A DNA stretch of 64,000 bases from Pseudomonas silesiensis (GTDB lineage: Bacteria > Pseudomonadota > Gammaproteobacteria > Pseudomonadales > Pseudomonadaceae): the NCBI RefSeq assembly GCF_001661075.1, contig NZ_CP014870.1, forward strand, positions 5,399,703 to 5,463,702, written 5' to 3'. Below the pieces are notes generated by a model, which saw only the letters and a program-made list of their open reading frames with translations, was not told the DNA's origin and ran no database searches. Made by a program: the position numbers and the translations under genes. Below are positions 9,951 through 18,359 of the stretch, in pieces; the first letter of the stretch is position 1; each line of letters opens with the position of its first letter.

Positions 9951-10694
9951 CTAACGGCTGGCGGTCTTCAGGACTTTTTTATCGGTGCCCTCGATCAGGA
10001 AGAAGCGATACTCGCGGCCCTTCTCCTTGTCGAAGGCGAATGTCTTGCCCGCCAGCACATGGTGTTTGGTGGTCGCGCCACAATCGGTTTCTTTGGTCAG
10101 CGAGCAGCTTTTGAACTCGTCGACGATCACCACCGTGTTGCCGTTGTTGCGTAGCTCGTAGCGATTGTCGGTGTCATTGATGACTGTGGCGAAACGTGCG
10201 TCTTTGGGCCGCACGAAGAAAATCGTGCCGAAGCCGGTCATCACGTTGACCCCTGCTGTCAGTGACTTTTTGTACTCTTCACGCTCTTCGCCGCTGACCA
10301 CAAAATCGTCTTCCTGTTCGGGCACGACCGGGACGAAACGCACGCGAAAATAACGTTCGCGATCACGCTCGCCCATGTACAACAGGCGGGTGCCCTGCAT
10401 GCCCTGGGCCGGTACGATCAGACGTGCCGGGCTGGCCATCAAGCCGTTGCGCGAGGCACCGTCGGCGGCGTTTTCGACGGGAATTTCCTGCGGTGTACCA
10501 TCGGTACCGTAGACAATTTCCAGCACGTTGACCTTGACGAAAGCGGTGCTGTCGCCGCTGTTGAACACCCGCTTGAGGTAGGTGCTTTTATCGGCATCCA
10601 GATAGTCGTATACGGTGCCGACATTGATCTGTGGACCGGCCTGCGCCGTCAGGCACAACACGCTGAGCACGCCCAGCAGAAAACCACGGTTCAT
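9951..10694 (-). CDS. CS1/alpha-type fimbrial periplasmic chaperone
   Basis: 247 residues from ATG 10694, with AGGGAG 9 bases upstream. A signal peptide ends near TAQAG and is followed by INVGTVYDYLDADKSTYLKR, resembling CooB/TcfB-type chaperones. These cap pilin subunits in the periplasm before delivery to the usher. It lies between the tip-adhesin gene and a pilin gene. The chaperone itself looks intact. Confidence 0.85.
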   Translation of the reverse strand: MNRGFLLGVLSVLCLTAQAGPQINVGTVYDYLDADKSTYLKRVFNSGDSTAFVKVNVLEIVYGTDGTPQEIPVENAADGASRNGLMASPARLIVPAQGMQGTRLLYMGERDRERYFRVRFVPVVPEQEDDFVVSGEEREEYKKSLTAGVNVMTGFGTIFFVRPKDARFATVINDTDNRYELRNNGNTVVIVDEFKSCSLTKETDCGATTKHHVLAGKTFAFDKEKGREYRFFLIEGTDKKVLKTASR

Positions 10695-10738
10695 CGTCTT
10701 CAACTCCCTGAGTATTGGAAATGGCTTGTGCGCAGCGA

Positions 10739-11959
10739 TCATGCTTCCGAGTCCCAAATAATGGTGATGTTGCCGCTCAGCCTGTCGGCCATGCCGGGAC
10801 GAAGGAGAAAATCGATAGAAAACGGGGTCATCTCGAAAAGCAGCGATCCGGCCTTGCGGTCAACATACAATCCTGGCTGGAAAGGTCCGGCCCAGTTGTT
10901 GTAGCGCAATGGAAGTCTAGTGACGTTGCCGTCGGGGCCGCCGGGGCCGGAGATACCCGCAGGTAAGGTAAGGAAGACTTCGACCCCCGTGGTATTACCC
11001 TTCGGGCTGCCCAGCTTGCATTCCGTACCACCCGTTGAATTGCACAGCATCAGCACCTTGAAGCGTGACGACGCAGAGAGGTAGAACGGTTGTTCGCGGT
11101 AGATCCTCGTAGGCTTTCGCCCGCCTTCGATCCAGCGCGTCCATCCGCCTTCGGGTTCCAGCGCCACTTTGTTACCACCCGGCGGCAGATCGACCTTCAA
11201 GGTGTGCTGCACATCCAGGACAAAGTCGAGGGTCAGGTTGGCGTCATCCGGTGTCATCAGCGGCCCCAGATCGAAATCGCCGAGAGATCCAAGGGTGTAG
11301 GGCATAGAGCCGGTATAAAGGCCAGAAGACATGCCCAACGGGTTGGGCGTACGCAGCTCATAGGCGAAATCGAGGGTCTCGAAATACATCGACGGAATGG
11401 GGTAAGCCGTTCGCTTGACACAAGATTCCTCTGCCGGTGTTTTCCAGAAAAACCGGTAGCGTTCAGGGCCGTATGCCCCGACGCCGCTGTACTGGCAGGG
11501 TGCGGGCGCATAGACCCAACTGCTGCTGGTCCATAACTTACGATGGCCCTCAATGACGTCGCTGATCCCCACCAGCTCGTGAGCCGGATGACTCAGAACA
11601 TAATTCGAACCGATGCCGGTGATGCGCACTTCAACGGTTTCCGTTTCCTGCGTTTCAGCATTGGTCACCGTCAGTCGCCGCCAGTTGGCGGGAACCTTGA
11701 TCGGGATCACTTCACCTTGATAGAGCGCGCGCGTGGAACTGAAACGAACAGGCAGTTGAATACTGAACATATTGTGTTGCTCGCATTCGCCCGGATAGGT
11801 CGCGCAATAACCACTGTTCGGCGTTTTGTTGATAAACACGTTTTTGCTCGGCTGCGCCGGATCCGGCTGAAAAGTCGCGCGGATTTCCCGATTCACCGCC
11901 TCAACGTCAGGCACGATCAGCGCAAGGAACAACCCCAGGGAACACATAGACTTTTTCAT
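10739..11959 (-). CDS. CS1/alpha-type fimbrial tip adhesin / minor subunit
   Basis: 406 residues from ATG 11959, which lies 4 bases after the stop of the usher remnant and so suggests coupled translation. It starts with a signal peptide (MKKSMCSLGLFLALIVPDVEA) and contains several cysteines. Size, position after the usher and overall character match CooD/CfaE-type tip proteins, which start assembly and bind receptors. The first half would be the binding domain; the C-terminal half, with N-x-T-R-L-P-L-R-Y-like strands, would be the pilin domain. The reading frame is intact. Confidence 0.8.
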   Translation of the reverse strand: MKKSMCSLGLFLALIVPDVEAVNREIRATFQPDPAQPSKNVFINKTPNSGYCATYPGECEQHNMFSIQLPVRFSSTRALYQGEVIPIKVPANWRRLTVTNAETQETETVEVRITGIGSNYVLSHPAHELVGISDVIEGHRKLWTSSSWVYAPAPCQYSGVGAYGPERYRFFWKTPAEESCVKRTAYPIPSMYFETLDFAYELRTPNPLGMSSGLYTGSMPYTLGSLGDFDLGPLMTPDDANLTLDFVLDVQHTLKVDLPPGGNKVALEPEGGWTRWIEGGRKPTRIYREQPFYLSASSRFKVLMLCNSTGGTECKLGSPKGNTTGVEVFLTLPAGISGPGGPDGNVTRLPLRYNNWAGPFQPGLYVDRKAGSLLFEMTPFSIDFLLRPGMADRLSGNITIIWDSEA

Positions 11960-11963
11960 AGGG

Positions 11964-13364
11964 TCAGCCCGCCGTCCGTTCAATATTCATCACATCCGCC
12001 AGGGTGTCCGGCGTGCAGCGCAGATCCCCGATCATCAACACGTTGTTTTCACTGCGATGTCGGCTGGCATCGAGACGGAACTGGCACAGCAACTGATTGC
12101 CCTGGCGCACTTCCAGCGTCGGTGAGCCGGCATTCATTTCCATTGAAAAGAAACCATCGACTTCCGTCACCCCGCGACTGGCGTGGTTGATCACGTGATG
12201 GCCCTTGAGCGGCTGCCCTTTGGCATCGACCAGCCGGCCGAGCACGGTCAGGGTTTTCATCACGCGGACCTTGCGGTACTCCACCCCGCCCTTGTTCAGG
12301 TGATAGCGGGTACGCGCCGGTTCGATGGTCGCCGCCGGAACGTGGTTACCCTCGAAGTCGAAACTCACCGAACTGTTCTGATACGCGGTGATCGGGATGA
12401 AGTTGCGTCCGGGCTTCAACGCCGCACCGCCGCCGCTGTAGTCGTCTGCGCGCAGGATGATGTCATCGATGTCCGACTCCACATCGACAATCAGTCCCGC
12501 GCCGCGCATCTCATGCTGACTGGTCAGCATCATTTTCTGTGCGCCGATGGCCAGCGTGCTGTCCAGGTTCAGGCCACCGGTGTAGTTGCCGTTGTAGGAC
12601 GAACGCTGGACAAAAGCATCGCCATTGATTTGATCGGTGCGAAAATTCGCCAGGCTGGACATGCCGACACCGTAGGTGTCGGTCAGCGCGGTCACCGATA
12701 CGTTTTGCAGTACATGGTCTTTGAGATCCTTGCGCCAACCGATCGAGCCATTGTTGTCGCGGCTGCCATCGCGGGCCGTGCGCGAACCGATGCTGCCGGT
12801 GATCTGCTGGCCGGGCGCGCCCACTGCCAGGTTGACGCTCAGGTCCACCCCACGATTGCGCGCACTGCCACTGCTGTAGCTGCCCGGCCGGTCGAACACC
12901 GACAGTCGCCAGTTGCCATCGCTGCCAAACAGCGTGGTGCGCTGGTTCCAGCCCAGGTCCAGGCCGACGCCTTCGACATTGCCCTCGCTGTGTGAAACCC
13001 GGGCGTTGATCGAGCTTTTGCTGTTCAGCCGATGGTTGAGCGCCAGGGATGAGTTGCTGGTCTTGCCGACGAACACATTTCGCTGGCGTATCCGCGTGCC
13101 GTCCGGCAGGGTTTCATAGAGGTCCGTGGTGTCCAGCCAGCTGCGGTTGTGGCTGACCACCAGGCTACCGGATCCATAGTTGAAGAGGCTTTGCAGATCC
13201 ACGCCGGTGCCATGATCCTGCGTCTGGTACACGTTGGCGAACAGGCTGATGTGATTGGCCAGGGTCCAGTCGATGGAGCTGCCGTATTGCAGTTTTTCGC
13301 GAATCTGCCGCGCCGACAGCCCGAGAATCACCCGAGGGTGCATCAGGTAATTGACTGCGGCGCC
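11964..13364 (-). pseudogene. Fimbrial outer-membrane usher, C-terminal half only
   Basis: The open frame encodes about 466 residues, starting abruptly at GAAVNYLMHPRVILGLS. They resemble the second half of CooC/TcfC-type ushers: beta-barrel strands, plug region and a C-terminal carboxypeptidase-like region with VLGRLVDAKGQPLKGHHV. Full ushers of this family are about 850-900 residues, so some 400 N-terminal residues, including the signal peptide, are missing. Directly upstream the frame runs into a TAG formed at a junction with a pilin gene. Without a signal peptide the fragment cannot reach the outer membrane, so the fimbria is probably not made unless another usher serves it. Confidence 0.85.
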
Positions 13365-13365
13365 T

Positions 13366-13503
13366 GGGCACTACGTAGAAACCGTTGGTCGGCACGTGCG
13401 CAATGACGCTGATCGAGTGAGCCGCTTCACCGGCAGCAAATGCCCCGGACGAACCCAGTGCCAGAAGAGCCAGAGGAGCAGCGATTGCGAATTTCTTGAA
13501 CAT
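13366..13503 (-). pseudogene. Fimbrial major subunit, first 46 residues only (fused to usher remnant)
   Basis: ATG 13503 begins an intact signal peptide (MFKKFAIAAPLALLALGSS...) and a CS1-type pilin start, ISVIAHVPTNGFYVVP. The pilin then stops resembling itself. After the CCC codon at 13366 the DNA is usher sequence in a different frame, so translation continues as out-of-frame residues to a stop at 13165. A deletion removing the rest of the pilin and the first half of the usher explains this. Confidence 0.85.
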
Positions 13504-14003
13504 TGTTAAGTACCTGTTTTTTAGTGGGATCGATTCATTGAAAGTTGAAACGTGCCGCCTCTGGTCGGGCCGCTTTATTTCAACTTTCAACGCCGGTGCA
13601 TCTTCGGCTACACGACCCGGAAAGTAAGCAGGCAACTTCCGATGAGCGCGTAGTTCAACCGCCTCACGACTGGAAGGAAAAAGATACAAAAAAACCAAAT
13701 ACTAAAAGATGACTGTAAGTTGCGACCTACAGACAGTTTGGTAGAAAAAACCATACAGCAGTTTGCACTATATAACATAGTAACCTGGCGACTTTTAGAA
13801 TACTAACTCTAAACCTATTAGAGTAATAACTTCAACTTTCCAGAAAAATCCTTCCGTGCGAAATATCCTGCCGGCCCCTTCTAATTTCCATCGGTTGGTG
13901 CAGCGCCGCTGGTCAGCTGACGTCGGCGTTGCTGAAAAAACGTCTTCCGCCTCGATAAGATATATCTTACGCTGTATCTAAAAACGACACAGAGAAGGAA
14001 AAA
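13504..14003. other. AT-rich divergent intergenic region upstream of the fimbrial operon
   Basis: About 500 bases with no convincing gene. The stretch from about 13690 to 13860 is clearly more AT-rich than its surroundings and probably holds the fimbrial promoter and regulator sites. The right end holds the palindrome and ribosome site of the PadR-type gene. Confidence 0.6.
13956..13969. promoter_or_regulatory. Candidate operator of the PadR/NfeR-like regulator
   Basis: TAAGATATATCTTA is a perfect 14-base palindrome 34 bases before the regulator start. PadR proteins bind as dimers to AT-rich palindromes of this sort and often repress their own operon, so autoregulation is inferred. Confidence 0.6.
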
Positions 14004-14579
14004 ATGAGAGACCATCATTCCCCCCACCGCGAACACGGTGACGGCCGCGACGGCTTTGAGAAACGCCCGGGCCGCGAACGCGGTGGACGCGGCCCGCGGG
14101 TATTTGCCCCCGGCGACCTGAAATTGCTGCTGCTGGCGCTGATTGCCGAACAGCCGTGCCACGGCTACGACCTGATCCGCCAGATCGAGGGCATGTTCGA
14201 CGGCGCCTACAGCCCCAGCCCCGGTGTGATCTACCCGACCCTGACCTTTCTGGAAGAAAGCGAAATGATTCAGGGCGACGCCGAGGGCGGGAAAAAATGC
14301 TACCGCGTGACCGACGCCGGTCGCGTTTCCCTGGAGGAGCAAGCCATTGCCCTGGAGGGCGTACGCATGCGCATTGACGTCAGCAAACGTTCATTGCGCG
14401 GCTATGACCGCCCGGCCGAGATCCACGAAGCCGTGCATAACCTGCGGCATGCCCTGCAACTGCATCACGGGCGCTGGAGCGCGGAAGAAATCCACCGGGT
14501 GGCCGCCTTGCTCAATGACACCGCCAAAGCCATCGTCGACGGCCCCGCCGTTGTCACTGCATCGGAGAAAAGCGAATGA
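14004..14579 (+). CDS. nfeR: PadR-family metal/iron-responsive regulator (NfeR/YqjI-like)
   Basis: 191 residues, with GAAGGA 6 bases before the ATG. The first 30 residues are rich in His, Arg and Gly and could bind metal. The PadR winged helix follows (about 37-115) with GYDLIRQIEGMFDGAYSPSPGVIYPTL and EGGKKCYRVT. This order, and the 4-base overlap with a siderophore-interacting reductase, match E. coli YqjI/YqjH (NfeR/NfeF). There YqjI represses the reductase and itself and is inactivated by nickel. The same role is inferred here, acting at the palindrome just upstream. The symbol is by homology of motif and neighbourhood. Confidence 0.8.
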   Translation: MRDHHSPHREHGDGRDGFEKRPGRERGGRGPRVFAPGDLKLLLLALIAEQPCHGYDLIRQIEGMFDGAYSPSPGVIYPTLTFLEESEMIQGDAEGGKKCYRVTDAGRVSLEEQAIALEGVRMRIDVSKRSLRGYDRPAEIHEAVHNLRHALQLHHGRWSAEEIHRVAALLNDTAKAIVDGPAVVTASEKSE

Positions 14580-15361
14580 CTGAAGTGATCGCGCACACCA
14601 TTCACCGCGTCATGCATGAAATCAAACGTCGTCGCCTGGAAGTAGTGCGGGTGGTCGACCTGACCCCGAGGATGCGCCGGATTACCTTGGGCGGCCCTGA
14701 GCTGGCAGGTTTCGTCAGCCTCGGCACGGACGATCACGTCAAACTGTTTTTTCCACAGAACGCAGCGGAGCAGGCGACGCTGGAAACCCTGGTGATCGGC
14801 GCCGGCAAAGACAATGGACCGATGCCAGCGATGCGCGACTACACCCCGCGGCGCTACGACCTTGACACGCTGGAGCTGGACATCGACTTCGTGCTGCACG
14901 GCGACGGCCCGGCCGCCACCTGGGCCGAGCAAGCCAGGCCCGGTCAGTTCCTGCACATCGGCGGGCCACGGGGTTCGATGATCGTGCCGGATATGTTCGA
15001 CAGCTACCTGCTGATCGGCGACGAAACCGCCCTGCCCGCCATTGCCCGGCGCCTGGAAGGCCTGGCGGCCAACCGGCGGGCACTGGTCATTGTGGAAGTG
15101 GAGAACGGCGCCGAACAGCAAAAACTCGAAAGCCCGGCGCAGGTCAATGTGATCTGGGTCTTGCGCGAAGGCGGCCGGAATAACCTGCTGACCACGGTGA
15201 AAGAACTGCAAGTGCCCAGTGGCAATCTGTACGCCTGGGTGGCGACCGAAAGCAAAGTGTCGCGGCAGATTCGCCGGGTGCTGCTGGATGAGCATGGGCT
15301 GGACGAGCCGTTCGTCAAGGCGGTCGGCTATTGGCGGCTGGACGACACCACCGAAGAATAA
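14576..15361 (+). CDS. nfeF: Siderophore-interacting protein, NADPH-dependent ferric-chelate reductase
   Basis: 261 residues, overlapping the regulator by ATGA. An FAD-binding domain (about 15-125) shows RRRLEVVRVVDLTPRMRRITL and PRRYD. An NAD(P)-binding SIP domain follows, with FLHIGGPRGS, LLIGDETALPA and a C-terminal VKAVGYWRLD. Family members release iron from ferric siderophores in the cytoplasm by reducing Fe(III). Coupling to the PadR gene suggests expression tied to metal supply. Confidence 0.88.
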   Translation: MTEVIAHTIHRVMHEIKRRRLEVVRVVDLTPRMRRITLGGPELAGFVSLGTDDHVKLFFPQNAAEQATLETLVIGAGKDNGPMPAMRDYTPRRYDLDTLELDIDFVLHGDGPAATWAEQARPGQFLHIGGPRGSMIVPDMFDSYLLIGDETALPAIARRLEGLAANRRALVIVEVENGAEQQKLESPAQVNVIWVLREGGRNNLLTTVKELQVPSGNLYAWVATESKVSRQIRRVLLDEHGLDEPFVKAVGYWRLDDTTEE

Positions 15362-15372
15362 ACCCGCCCCCC

Positions 15373-15490
15373 CCTGTAGGAGCGAGCTTGCTCCGGGCGG
15401 CGTTCCGACGATGGTCGTCAACGAAAACGCTGGGAAACTGACACCCCGCGGCGTTCTCAGGTTTTTCGCGAGCAAGCTCGCTCCTACAGG
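15373..15490. repeat. REP pair (inverted, Pseudomonas type)
   Basis: CCTGTAGGAGCGAGCTTGCTCC at the left faces GAGCAAGCTCGCTCCTACAGG at the right. They form a BIME-like pair between two convergent genes. Confidence 0.85.
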
Positions 15491-15502
15491 GGCCTTGGTG
15501 AT

Positions 15503-16144
15503 TCAGGGATTACGCCGCCACCGATCCAGGCCAACCACCAGCAAGCCAATCCCCACAAACCCCACCAGCAATCCCCCCGCATTGATGAACACCTGTGGAT
15601 AACCCAGCTTGTCGACATTGATGAACGGATACGGATACGCGGCCAGCATATGCCCACGCAGCAACGCATAAGCGAAGTACACCAGCGGATAAATCAACCA
15701 CAGCACGATGTGCCACAGACGCAAGGTGCCTTTGGGCACACAGCACCACCACCAGCCCAGAAACAGCAGCGGCATCACATCATGCATCAACTCGTCAGCC
15801 AGGAATTGCCAGCCTTCGGGGTGCCATAAATGGCGCAACAACAGGCTGTAGGCCAGCCCCACCAAAGCCATGCTCACCGCTATGCCACTGCTCACCCCCG
15901 GCAGCAAAAACCAGCGTCGCGCCGCCGACTCGCGGGACGTCAGCTCACAGGTCAGCACAGTGGCCACCAGCGTGTTGGTCAGCACCGTGAAATAGCTGAA
16001 GAAACTCATCAACCCGCCCAGCAGGCTGGCTTCGATACTCCAGCGCAGGTAGAGAATCAGGTACAACTGAATGCTCAATCCCGCCCAGCCGAGGAAGGCC
16101 GCCACGGCAACGAAACGACGTCGCGCAACGGAGGGTTTGAGCAT
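15503..16144 (-). CDS. Pr6Pr family integral membrane protein
   Basis: 213 residues from ATG 16144, chosen because longer starts would overlap the VF530 gene completely. About six hydrophobic segments cover the protein. FFSYFTVLTNTL near residue 47 and the later HDVMPLLFLGWW and YPLVYFAYALLRG motifs match the Pr6Pr/FAR-17a-like membrane family. Its function is not known. It starts 2 bases after the stop of the VF530 gene, so the two are probably cotranscribed. Confidence 0.75.
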   Translation of the reverse strand: MLKPSVARRRFVAVAAFLGWAGLSIQLYLILYLRWSIEASLLGGLMSFFSYFTVLTNTLVATVLTCELTSRESAARRWFLLPGVSSGIAVSMALVGLAYSLLLRHLWHPEGWQFLADELMHDVMPLLFLGWWWCCVPKGTLRLWHIVLWLIYPLVYFAYALLRGHMLAAYPYPFINVDKLGYPQVFINAGGLLVGFVGIGLLVVGLDRWRRNP

Positions 16145-16146
16145 GC

Positions 16147-16377
16147 TCAGACCGGGCGCTTGGTGCGCATCAATTTCACGTACAAGCGTTCGACCTTCTC
16201 CCGTGCCCAAGGGGTTTTGCGCAGAAAGGTCAGGCTCGATTTAATGCTCGGGTCGCTTTTGAAGCAGCGGATATCGATGCGCTCGGCCAGCCCCGGCCAC
16301 TCATAGTGCTCAACCAGGGCATTGAGGATCTGCTCCAGCGTCACGCCGTGCAGCGGGTTGTTGTTCTGTTCGGTCAT
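16147..16377 (-). CDS. VF530 family DNA-binding protein (DUF2132)
   Basis: 76 residues from ATG 16377. The motifs [25 protein letters not shown] and [16 protein letters not shown] are diagnostic of the small VF530 family, known from a Vibrio fischeri structure and described as DNA-binding. The longer frame upstream is not supported. It heads a two-gene unit with the membrane protein downstream. Confidence 0.85.
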   Translation of the reverse strand: MTEQNNNPLHGVTLEQILNALVEHYEWPGLAERIDIRCFKSDPSIKSSLTFLRKTPWAREKVERLYVKLMRTKRPV

Positions 16378-16492
16378 GCCAGGCCTTCGAGCGAAGTGGG
16401 AATTGGAAGCCGCGCACATTAGCCGAGGGCTTCGTTGGGGGGAAGCGATGTGTGTCCGTCTGTTAAATGTAGTCCGATCCAACATCATTCAA

Positions 16493-16610
16493 CTGTAGGA
16501 GCGAGCCTGCTCGCGAAAAATCTGCAGGCGGCGCGGTCATCCAGACAGCACGCGTCATCGTTCACGCCCATCGTCGGAACGCCGCCCGGAGCAAGCTTGC
16601 TCCTACTGTT
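16493..16610. repeat. REP pair within the oprB upstream region
   Basis: CTGTAGGAGCGAGCCTGCTCGC at the left faces GGAGCAAGCTTGCTCCTAC at the right. It lies in the gap 16378-16763, between divergent genes. The remaining bases probably hold the oprB promoter, but I see no clear motif. Confidence 0.8.
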
Positions 16611-16763
16611 ACCAATTCCGAAACGCTGCATGTCAGTAAAAGCCCTTTCTCTATTTGTAACAGGACATTATCCTTACACCCGCCAAGCTGAAACGCTTCT
16701 GCCGCCCGCTTCATCCTGCTGCTTTCAGTTCATCCCCAGAAAAAGATCAAGAATTCCTTCTCT

Positions 16764-18146
16764 ATGCCTTATTTTCAATCTACGCGAGACAGCGCTGTCT
16801 GCACGACTGTTGCCAGCCGAAAAGTCCTGAACCTGATGGGCGGTTTCGCCGCTTTAAGCCTCGCTACCTGCGTCCAGGCTGCCCCGGCTTTCGACAGTGA
16901 CTCACCGTGGATGCTCGGCGACTGGAACGGCACGCGAACCGAGCTATCGGAAAAAGGCTACGACTTCAAAGTCGATTACACCGGTGAAATGGGCAGCAAC
17001 CTGCACGGCGGCTACGACCACGATCGCACCGCCCGCTACAGCGATCAGTTCGGCTTCGGCACCCATCTGGACCTGCAGAAAATCCTCGGGTGGGACGACG
17101 CCGAATTCCAGCTGACGATCACCGAGCGCAGCGGCAACAACATCAGCAACGACCGGATCAATGATCCACGGGTCGGCGGCTTCACTTCGGCCCAGGAAGT
17201 CTGGGGCCGTGGCCAGACCTGGCGCCTGACGCAGATGTGGTATCAGCAGAAATTCTTCGACCAGAAGCTCGACATCAAGGTCGGCCGCTTCGGTGAAGGC
17301 GAGGACTTCAACAGCTTTCCCTGCGATTTCCAGAACCTGGCGTTCTGCGGCTCCCAGGTCGGCAACTGGGTCGGGGGCATCTGGTACAACTGGCCGGTCA
17401 GCCAGTGGGCGATGCGGGTCAAATATCACCTGACACCCGAGCTTTACGCACAGATCGGCGCTTACGAGCAAAACCCGTCGAACCTGGATCGCGATAATGG
17501 ATTCAAGCTCAGCGGCAGCGGCACCCAGGGTGCAATCCTGCCGGTGGAGCTGGTGTGGTCGCCGAAGCTCAATGGCCTGCCGGGGGAATACCGCGCCGGT
17601 TACTACTACAGCAACGCCGACGCCACTGATGCCTACAAGGACAGCAATGGCCAGCCGGCCGCCCTGAGTGGCGAGGCTTACCGCAGCGCATCCAGCAAGC
17701 ATGGCGTGTGGCTCGGCGTGCAACAGCAGCTGACCAGCCGCGCCAGCGACCATTCTCGCGGCTTGAGCGTGTTCGCCAACGGCACGATGCACGACAAGAA
17801 GACCAACGCCATCGACAACTATGTCCAGGCCGGCGTCGTCTACAAAGGCCTGTTCGATGCCCGCGCCCGGGACGATATCGGTTTCGCCCTGGCCCGCGTC
17901 CACGTCAACCCGGCCTACCGCAAGAACGCCGAGGCGACCAACCAGGCGCGTGCGGTATCTGATTACAACGACCCGGCGTTCCTGCCACCGCAAGACACCG
18001 AATACAGCGCCGAACTCTATTACGGCGTGCACGTCACGAACTGGCTGACCGTGCGCCCGAACCTGCAATACATCCGCCACCCCGGTGGCGTGGACCGGGT
18101 CGATGACGCGCTGATTGGCGGGATCAAGGTCCAGTCATCGTTCTGA
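16764..18146 (+). CDS. oprB: Carbohydrate-selective porin OprB
   Basis: 460 residues. A long N-terminal segment ends in a signal peptide (GGFAALSLATCVQAAPAF). The mature protein has the OprB features WMLGDWNGTR, VDYTGEMGSN, KVGRFGEGEDF and a C-terminal phenylalanine in KVQSSF, typical of outer-membrane barrels. It admits glucose and similar sugars to the periplasm. The glucose dehydrogenase gene follows 213 bases downstream, so imported glucose can be oxidised at once in the periplasm. Pairing of oprB with gcd is common in Pseudomonas. Confidence 0.9.
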   Translation: MPYFQSTRDSAVCTTVASRKVLNLMGGFAALSLATCVQAAPAFDSDSPWMLGDWNGTRTELSEKGYDFKVDYTGEMGSNLHGGYDHDRTARYSDQFGFGTHLDLQKILGWDDAEFQLTITERSGNNISNDRINDPRVGGFTSAQEVWGRGQTWRLTQMWYQQKFFDQKLDIKVGRFGEGEDFNSFPCDFQNLAFCGSQVGNWVGGIWYNWPVSQWAMRVKYHLTPELYAQIGAYEQNPSNLDRDNGFKLSGSGTQGAILPVELVWSPKLNGLPGEYRAGYYYSNADATDAYKDSNGQPAALSGEAYRSASSKHGVWLGVQQQLTSRASDHSRGLSVFANGTMHDKKTNAIDNYVQAGVVYKGLFDARARDDIGFALARVHVNPAYRKNAEATNQARAVSDYNDPAFLPPQDTEYSAELYYGVHVTNWLTVRPNLQYIRHPGGVDRVDDALIGGIKVQSSF

Positions 18147-18159
18147 TCCACACGAAACC

Positions 18160-18253
18160 CCTGTAGGAGCTGGCTTGCCAGCGAAAGCGGTGTGTCAGCC
18201 AGCGCAGATGTCGACTGACAGTCCGCTTTCGCTGGCAAGCCAGCTCCTACAGG
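18160..18253. repeat. REP inverted pair between oprB and gcd
   Basis: The outer arms, CCTGTAGGAGCTGGCTTGCC and its exact complement, are perfect and continue into CAGCGAAAGCGG. The resulting hairpin could separate oprB and gcd transcript levels. Confidence 0.85.
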
Positions 18254-18359
18254 AGGCCGCATTCAACCGAAGCATTTTTATATGAACCCTGCCCGCACAG
18301 GATCGTCATCTACAGTGAACTTGCGCGGGACTACTTGAAACGTCACGGAGAACCACACT

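Noticed and set aside
13165..13365. Continuation of the pilin frame past codon 46
   Set aside because: The residues are the usher DNA read in the wrong frame, so this is not a real protein segment.
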